From Poronia punctata (taxonomy: Eukaryota; Ascomycota; Sordariomycetes; Xylariales; Xylariaceae), in the NCBI GenBank assembly GCA_022579005.1, contig MU401454.1, positions 62,001 through 126,000 of the forward strand: DNA of 64,000 nt. The letters run 5' to 3'. Both the position numbers and the translations under genes were made by a program. Each line of letters begins with the position of its first letter. Position 1 is the stretch's first letter. This document shows positions 57,224-64,000 of this stretch, one piece after another. The notes under the pieces were generated by a model. It was not told where the DNA came from. It worked only from the letters and a program-made list of their open reading frames with translations, and did not search any database.

Positions 57224-58084
57224 GTTAAGCAGCATAGTAGGGTCGCGGTTCGACTTTGGTACTGGCAGTCTTGGTTAATATGAGGCAAGTGTCGAGGTTG
57301 AGGCAGCTTCTAAAGGTATACCAGTTTCAGGCGCCAGGATGTAAACTACCCAGGGAGGCTTTATGATACCAGGAAAGGCATATTCTCACGCTATATTGTA
57401 CTACGAATGTCAAAGATACCCCTTTAACGTACAACTCAAGACTGGAAGAGTGACCAGCTCAACGGCAGAGAGACGAGGTCATTCGAGTCCGGCCATCACG
57501 TTGTATAAGTGATCAGGGCGGGTCAAGTGCTATGAGAGGATATTATCATTCATGTCGTATGATCTGCTCACTGTATTAGCATGTATGTCTTTATCATCAA
57601 CAGATGGGAAAAGGCATGAACAGCTCTCCCATCGCCCATCATTAGAACACCTAGCCCCGCAATCCACGCTCAAGAGGTTCCCAAGTTCGGTACGTACTGG
57701 CCCCACCTCTTTATCACCGCCAAAAACTACAGGTCAGCAACATTAACTCCGCAGGTAGGGATCTTGGCGTTAGTCTAGGATACTTGATCTTCAATTCCTT
57801 AACCTAGACTACAAGTTGCTGAACTTTGTGAGCCTCACTCTATTTTACACATTTACACGTATTCTCCGCCGTCCTCCTCGAAGCCGACCTAGGAAACCCA
57901 CTCGACATCCCCCAGACACTGTCCAAACGATTCAGACAGCCGAGATTCGAACACACGAGCTTGCCTAGCACAACAATAACGGGCCAGGACGAGCTTCGCG
58001 GGACTGCGTTCCGAGTGCCACAAACAAAATATTATCCTACGTCTCATCTCGAATCCCAGTGATCGAGTAAAAGGCAAAAAAACC
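57224..58084. other. Intergenic, no gene seen
   Basis: About 860 bases between SWD2 and the SRP9/21 gene. No supported gene. Confidence 0.6.
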
Positions 58085-58653
58085 ATGCCTTACTACGCAA
58101 CAAGCCAAGAATGGCTCCGGGTGTCAGCCCAACTAATAGAAGCCCGACCAACAACCGTACGCATCTTCTCCTCCCTTTCATCCCCTTCCCTCTCCCATCA
58201 TATCCTATCCTCTGCTAACAATTTTTTTTTAAAAAAAAGACACGTATAACAACCAAATACCACCTAACCGACAAAACCGGCTCATCATCCAAACGCCAAA
58301 AGCGCCGCCATCCCGAATCTTCCGCTTCCGGTCCACCACGCGCATCCCTGACGATTAAAACCTTTGACCCCATCTCAGGCGCATGTCTCAAATATCGAAC
58401 TACCAAGGCAGCAGAGGTTTCTCGTCTTATCCTCTCTTTGGGCCAGTTGGGGCGTAAGATGGCTGCTTTGCCGGATGAGGCAGCAGCAGATACTACCATG
58501 GTCGATGCCGTGGAAGCGGCAGATGAGGAGAAGGGCAAGGAGGTACAGGCACAGGTGCCGGCGCAGACGCAGACACAGACACAAACGCAAGGACAGCAGC
58601 AAGGAGGAGGTGGTGGTGGGGGTAAGGGGAAGAAGAAGCGTGGAAAGAAATAA
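58085..58653 (+). CDS. SRP21: Signal recognition particle subunit SRP9/SRP21
   Basis: The Alu-domain protein of the signal recognition particle, which binds SRP RNA and delays elongation during co-translational targeting to the ER. Two exons, 58085-58156 and 58240-58653, give 161 residues. The core reads MPYYATSQEWLRVSAQLIEARPTT, then TRITTKYHLT, SLTIKTFDPISGACLKYRTTKAAEVSRLI and LGRKMAALP, matching the SRP9-21 domain. The tail is Gln/Thr- and Gly-rich and ends in a Lys-rich stretch (KGKKKRGKK), as in fungal SRP21. The intron is 83 nt (GTACGC...AAAAG, branch GCTAACA). Confidence 0.88.
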
Positions 58654-59221
58654 AGAAATGGATGGCAACAATTGCATAGAAAATTGGGGGTTCATATTAC
58701 GAGCTACACTTTACCGAAATGTTGAAGATGAGGCTATACCAAAAATCAGGTACGGAGTAGAGAAAACAAGAGCCATACAAACTCGGCCAATATTTAGATC
58801 GAGTCACATTCATGTCCTCAAAGGCGGTCATTATTTCTCGAGGATATAGACCCATCTCTCATTTCTCGCGTTACGCTAGACGTGTATACTATCTATAGTT
58901 ACACTTTCCCAGCTTCGCATCAAGTTCATCCATATCCATACACCGGCGAATCATGTTCCCCAGCAACCAGCCATGATATTTAGGGGCTCCAGGCCATCGA
59001 ACCCAGTCAAGGTTCCCATCCAAACTCCATGAAACGCCGGTTGTGAATGACTGCCCAAAGCCTAGGACACAATGCTAATATCAAGGAAAAACAAAACGCA
59101 TATGTGAATGCGATCGACGAGGCTGAATGTACAAGGGAGGTTGAGTGAAGACAAAGGGAACAAGGGTATCAAAGGGTGGTAACAGGAACGAGTTTCATAA
59201 GGATGCAAGGTTGCAGGTCAC
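58654..59221. other. Convergent intergenic region
   Basis: Between the 3' ends of SRP21 and RNR2. No gene seen; both poly(A) regions are expected here. Confidence 0.6.
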
Positions 59222-60671
59222 TTAGAAATCTTCGTCGAAGCAGAAGTCACCACCATTCTCACCCTTGCCGTCGTTCGACTCAACCACCTCATCGGTGCCA
59301 GTATTCTTCTTGGTGCTATTCATAACACCGGCCTTCTGGTATTCACCGACACGCTTCTCGAAGAAGTTGGTCTTGCCACCCAGAGAGATGTTCTCCATGA
59401 AGTCAAAGGGGTTGGTAGAACGGTACACCTTCTCGTTACCCAAAGCCACGAGCAGGCGATCGGCCACGAATTCAATGTACTGCTTCATGAGGTTGGCGTT
59501 CATGCCGAGCAGAGCACAAGGCAAAGCTTCCGTCAAGAACTCTTGCTCAATCTTGACAGCGTCAACGATGATGGCTTCAACCTTTTCCTTGCTGGGCCTG
59601 TTCTTAAGGTGGGAGAACAGCAAGCAGGCAAAATCGGTGTGGAGACCCTCATCACGAGAGATGAGCTCGTTAGAAAAGGTAAGGCCAGGCATTAGGCCGC
59701 GCTTCTTGAGCCAAAAGATAGAGGCAAAAGCACCACTGAAGAAGATACCCTCAACAGCGGCAAAGGCGATCAGACGTTGAGCGAAAGTGGAATTGCGATC
59801 AGAGATCCATTTCAAGGCCCAATCAGCCTTCTTGCGAATGGCGGGGACTAGAGCGAAAGTAAGTATTCGTTCATGACGATTGGTATAGTTCAACGGATGG
59901 TAACATACTGGTGTCGATGGCATTGAAGAGGTGGGTCCGTTGGCCAGGCTCCTTGATGTAGGTATCAATAAGGAGAGAGTACGTCTCGGAATGGATGTTC
60001 TCCATCATAATCTGGAAGCCGTAGAAGCATCGAGCTTCGGGGATCTGGACCTCGCCACTGAAGCGCTCTACCAAGTTTTCATTGACAATGCCGTCTGACG
60101 CGGCGAAGAAAGCCAGGATGTGAGAGATGAAGTATTTCTCATCGTCATTGATCCGGTTGTTCCAGTCGTGCATATCCTTGGACAAATCAATCTCCTCAGC
60201 AGTCCAGAAAGACGCCTCGGCTTTTTTGTACATTTGCCAGATCTATAGTTGCCCGGTCAGTATGACGCGCTAAAAAGGCACTTTACGCGTGAAGACGCGT
60301 CACTAACCTCGTGGTACTTGATGGGGAAGAGGACGAAACGTTGCGGGTTCTCTTGTAGGATGGGTTCCTCGGCCTCTTGGGCTTTGATCGTAGCGGCTAC
60401 TGTGGGCTTGGGCTCCTCCTTGGTCTTCTCCATTGTGGGTTTGTTGGATTCAATCTCGCTGGCGAGCTCATGGACATCGGCGTCCAGGGGTGCGTTCTCC
60501 TTGCTAGCAGCGGTGAAGTCGAGTTTCTTGACTGGGGACTCCATTTTAAGTGACTCGAGGGCGGTCGCAGCCTGTAAATTTCGCGCGTTAACAAAGATAA
60601 CATTGAGCAGATGCCATGCAGAAAGGGGCAACGCCACCTACCTTCTTCGAGGGAGTGATCTGGGATGCCAT
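59222..60671 (-). CDS. RNR2: Ribonucleotide reductase small subunit (R2)
   Basis: The diferric-tyrosyl radical subunit of class Ia ribonucleotide reductase, making dNTPs for DNA synthesis. Four exons (60671-60642, 60571-60308, 60242-59909, 59847-59222) give 417 residues. After an N-terminal tail ([19 protein letters not shown]...) the core begins [34 protein letters not shown]. Iron ligands and radical site are all visible: Asp in FFAASDGIV; Glu and His in MENIHSETY, whose Tyr is the radical position; Glu in VEGIFFSG; and Glu and His in RDEGLHTDF. The C-terminus [12 protein letters not shown] is the peptide that binds the large subunit. Two ACGCGT boxes upstream and two inside intron 2 suggest MBF-type G1/S control. 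Confidence 0.97.
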
Positions 60672-61898
60672 TGTGTCGAGTTGTAACAAGACGCGGTACA
60701 CTAACCAAACGCTTGTAGAATAATTTAAACACTATTAAAAGACCCTTGTTTATGTATCCCAAGGTCAATTGATGTAGTGAAAGTGGTTGTCTGAAGCAAT
60801 GTAGATGTGAAAGGGCGTGTCCGTCCAGTCCTTTTTAAGTTGAAAGCATACAGTATCTCGCGCCAGGTCACGTGCCCAAAATAATCCACTTTAAAATGCT
60901 ACAACGCGCTATGACAACTCCTGTCCACGCGTTTGAATGCCCCGCCATTCGAATTTCACGCGTTGACCAGGGATCAGAGCTGCAGGTCCAAAGGCGCCTT
61001 CCAGCCTCGCCCCACCATTGTAACCTGCCTTTACCTCATCTGTATGTTTTGTGTCACTGTATTATCAGACCTTCGGCCATTCGGAGCACGAAGGAGAAGA
61101 ATTTAGGAGATAAGTGACAGTGAGCAAGACAGTGCTAAAAGTGAAAACTACACATATTACATTGGCGGCCAGGAAATTTTCCATTCTATAGCCAGTTTAT
61201 CTACGCGCCAAGATTAATAAGAAATGGAATTAGTCTACAATGTGGTCTAGTTTCTATTACCGTACTAGGTACAATGACGCGGTAGTATTTCTTGCATATA
61301 CTTACATATGTATGTTCCTTACATACCCGTAGATGTGCAGCAGCTTCTACTTGAACAGATGGAACAGGGCCGAAACCGTACTGCGGATATGCGTTTCGGT
61401 ACAGACTTCCCCTTGGGCTCGGAATGGCCCGGTCTTGCACGATGGAAGATATGGATACATCTTTGCAGGCAGGCCATGTCCGAAAGTCTTTCTGGAGGTA
61501 CACTCAAAAGTCATTACCTGAAATGTGGAGTAGGTATACTGTGCAAAAGAATTATATAAGTATTGTATTATTACCTTATTATTAACTACTCGTAGTATTT
61601 ACGTGTTTGTTGGTACACGTTACTAAAAATTATAGGAACGCGGGTATCAGAGATTACATGTTCCAGGGTACCTTGATCGTTCCCGCGTTTCCGCGTCTCC
61701 TCCCAACCCTACCGGGAACTCCAGGTCCTACGATTGCCGGAACATGGTAAAGAGCAATTAATTCCGCATTCACATCATTCCACTTCGTTCGTCATCAGAG
61801 TAAACACGACTCCTTCATAATTACGCAAGGCGTTAGTCAGGCTTACACTAGCAGGTCCATGACGGCTCAACCCATCGGAGGGAAAAAGCGCCCACAAT
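60672..61898. other. Intergenic: RNR2 promoter side
   Basis: About 1.2 kb upstream of RNR2 and downstream of the DUF4112 gene (both minus). It contains the two MCB boxes, a TACTCGTA octamer at 61586 and no supported gene. Confidence 0.55.
60927..60963. promoter_or_regulatory. Two MluI cell-cycle boxes upstream of RNR2
   Basis: ACGCGT occurs at 60927-60932 and 60958-60963, about 256 and 287 bases upstream of the RNR2 start. ACGCGT is the known binding core of the yeast and fungal MBF/DSC1 factor that turns on DNA-synthesis genes at G1/S. Two more copies (60285-60290 and 60295-60300) lie in RNR2 intron 2. Confidence 0.6.
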
Positions 61899-62934
61899 CT
61901 AGCCTTGTTGGCGCTGGTTTGCAGGAGTAGCCTGTCCTGCTGAGCCCAGCCCGGTCTCGACATCAGTAGGCCGAGACTTCCTACTTCCAAATGCCGAAAA
62001 CCATCCGCTAGATCTATTATGTCTGGCATTGGACGCCTTTCCGGCTACCGGCCGCGAAGACGCGGCTTCTGTTGACACGACACCACTTTGTTGCGGGCCA
62101 TGTTGGCTGGGCAACTGGTTGTCAGGCCCGTTGTTTGCTCCACGTTGCGGGGTGTTCAGGGGCTCGTTATGAAGGCGGTCGAATTCGGCGGGGTCACTTG
62201 GATCGTTTTCTGGAACTGGTCGGCCGCTAGCTCGGAGGTTTTTCTTGCCCTTCTTACGGAGATAGGCCTCCAATGCGGCTGCGTTCCTAGTGTTGGCCAA
62301 GACCATGGCATCGGCGATGTCCCCGATAAAGGGGATTAGGCCGATGATCAGATCAACAAAAACCCAGAAATACATGCTCAAGAGCAGCGAGGAAGGCAAA
62401 CCACCCTCGATTTGTTTGGCGGTTCGGACTACTAGCAGTCCCAGGAGCGCGTCGCCGAAATCCCCAAATCTGAAAGGATATGTCAGTTGACTGTAGACCT
62501 AGGACAGGAGACAACCGAACTGCTCACATTGGGAAAAGGCCGATCAGACTGCCCCAGCCAAGTTTGATGCCCATAAAGCTACCGAAGGCCATGTCTAACC
62601 TGTAGGCCCTTCTCTTCACCTTATTGAGCACCTCTGCATCGTGATCGGAGAGCCCTGGAGGGACAGCCTTGCGAATTTTCTTGAACTTCCCGCTCGGTGT
62701 GCCGTTCAGCCTTGTCGCCGGAACTTGCTCGAAATATGGATCCTGCGCAAACAGATCAGTAATAGTTCAGTAAACTTTTCCCCAACGAACCAGCACTTCT
62801 AAGTTCTAGTGCTCATTGTCGTAATCGGTGTCGTGGTAGCTCACATCCACACCAAATTTGTTCTCAAGTCTCTCTTTTAGAATCTTGTCTTGCACGAGCT
62901 TCTTTCCAACCCACTTCGCAATGTAGCTTCCCAT
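61899..62934 (-). CDS. DUF4112 membrane protein
   Basis: Exons 62934-62845, 62742-62528 and 62469-61899 give 291 residues. The N-terminal part is soluble (MGSYIAKWVGKKLVQDKIL, then DPYFEQVPATRLNGTPSGKFKK). The DUF4112 core follows: RRAYRLDMAFGSFMGIKLGWGSLIGLFPI, then FGDFGDALLGLLVVRTAKQIEGGLP, LLLSMYFWVFVDLIIGLIPF and IGDIADAMVLANTRNA. The two Gly-Asp motifs (GDFGDALL, GDIADA) inside hydrophobic segments are the family hallmark; bacterial and fungal members have no proven function. The C-terminal ~120 residues are polar and low complexity. Both introns have proper GTGAGC donors and CAG acceptors, and frame is kept. Confidence 0.85.
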
Positions 62935-63619
62935 GATGAATTGATGTGCGGTGCAACGCCTTTCCGAGATAGTAGGCGAAATGCAAGAACGTGGCGCAGT
63001 ATGCTGGTGCAGCTACTGGTAATTCCCGTCGATAATGCGGTTCCGATGCAACTCGAAACCACGGGCCGTTGGTCAAACAGCCGTCGAGCGGTTTCAAGCT
63101 ATCGTACACAGGCGCAATACGTGTATAATTCTTTAATGAAATTCCTAGGAGTATGAGGAATTGAGATCAGGTAAGCATGTTTTATAGGAATCGAGTCAAT
63201 CACATGTAGGTAGGTACCTACCTATTCCGACGACGTAGGTATCGGGTTGGACAACAACAACAAGCGCCCAAATGTTGGCAGTGATGTCACTAGCCCAACC
63301 TAGTGTTTTGTCGTGCGTTGTACTCATTGGTCCGTTACTACCAATTGAGGCGGTGCTTGTGGCTGTGGTTTCTGAGCATGTGGCTAGAACCAGCGATTGC
63401 CTGGCTCCCTCCAGACTTTTTACTCATTGTTTTTTTTTCAATTGCCATCATAAACCATGGAAGAGTGGAAGGCTTCCGCCTGTAATAAGTGGCAACCTAT
63501 CCAGACTGCTTTGTCCTCTTAACCTCTCCCCTTTGCAATGACACTCTACACAAAAGCACTTGAATTTGCTAGGTACCGGCGTTTTGTATCTAGTTGGCCG
63601 ATCGTCTTCCAATCAGCAA
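62935..63619. other. Intergenic, no gene seen
   Basis: Upstream of the DUF4112 gene and upstream of tRNA-Val. No supported gene; short TAGGTACCTACC words near 63208-63225. Confidence 0.6.
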
Positions 63620-63712
63620 AGTCGTATGGTCTAATGGTTATGATTTCTCGTTCACAGTATAACTTGTGTACATGTTCCGAGAAGGTTCCGTGTTCGATCC
63701 ACGGTACGACTA
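63620..63712 (+). tRNA. tRNA-Val (CAC), with 20-nt intron
   Basis: The acceptor AGTCGTA pairs fully with TACGACT (discriminator A). The D arm is GTCTAATGGTTATGAT. The anticodon stem TCTCG/CGAGA encloses loop TTCACA+C, anticodon CAC. The T stem is CCGTG/CACGG with loop TTCGATC. A 20-nt intron (63657-63676) follows position 37. The loop has only two T before CAC, so glutamate (TTC) is excluded although the D and anticodon arms look similar. Confidence 0.9.
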
Positions 63713-64000
63713 CAACCACCTTTATCTTTTGCCTCGTGCATACACCAAGTTTACAATTTGGTTGATATATTTTTTCCCTTTGTCTACACGCAAATTGTAT
63801 CGTTTTTCTGTCTCGAGTACGATGCTGTTGCATACTTGGTTTCAATATTCCCCCTATCCTATCTCGGCAGTTGAAGATTAGGATGTTTCGTTATATCACC
63901 CACATAATGAACTTCACCAGACTCCAGATGTTTACAATCCCCAACGATCCACGTCATCCATTAGCTTATTGTTTTTGACGCCCTCGGGGAAGTCTTCCTC
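63713..64000. other. Window end, no gene seen
   Basis: The last 288 bases show no supported gene. Confidence 0.6.

Noticed and set aside
63620..63712. tRNA-Glu instead of tRNA-Val
   Set aside because: D and anticodon arms look Glu-like, but the loop TTCACA puts CAC, not TTC or CTC, at positions 34-36.

Overview
The window is nuclear DNA of a filamentous ascomycete (Pezizomycotina; gene content and style fit Sordariomycetes, but the species cannot be named from the sequence). The reasons are short GT-AG introns of about 50-230 nt with CTAAC/CTGAC-like branch sites, intron-containing tRNAs, a Zn2Cys6 regulator, fungal-type families (GT90/CAP10, DUF3712, DUF4112, HRI1) and single-copy housekeeping genes placed at random on both strands. 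I rebuilt 22 protein-coding genes, 18 of them with introns, and two tRNA genes. There are no operons, phage, CRISPR arrays or intact transposons.

Layout. 1-10 kb: an AflR-like Zn2Cys6 regulator, tRNA-Phe(GAA), a chromodomain protein with three copies of an R-S-[SP]-L-R-R motif, and the EB1/Bim1 microtubule plus-end protein. 11-20 kb: APP1-type phosphatidate phosphatase, HRI1, the mitochondrial-type cysteine synthase (Mcy1/Cys12 group), an unassigned mitochondrial protein, and mitoribosomal bL19m (Img1). 20-37 kb: TRK potassium transporter, TFIIH helicase XPB/Ssl2, pseudouridine synthase Pus7, and an SRA/YDG-domain protein. 37-47 kb: a 1128-residue secreted protein made almost wholly of amphipathic leucine-rich tandem modules, standing alone beside a 4 kb gene-free stretch, then a DUF3712 membrane protein. 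48-64 kb: a Par14-type parvulin, the divergent ribosomal-protein pair RPS12/RPS22, a GT90 glycosyltransferase, the COMPASS subunit Swd2, SRP9/21, ribonucleotide reductase small subunit, a DUF4112 membrane protein, and tRNA-Val(CAC).

The genes do not form one pathway. Local pairings worth noting are two divergent promoters linking functionally related genes (RPS12 with RPS22; a mitochondrial protein with bL19m), and MluI cell-cycle boxes (ACGCGT) both upstream of RNR2 and inside its second intron. The most unusual objects are the amphipathic-repeat secreted protein (four near-identical 228-nt modules), the chromodomain protein with a degenerate aromatic cage and a 15-nt micro-exon, the stand-alone SRA/YDG protein, and a dispersed 8-mer (TACTCGTA/TACGAGTA) strongly over-represented in intergenic DNA.

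Exon boundaries were placed by eye from splice consensus, reading frame and family conservation; no transcript data were available.
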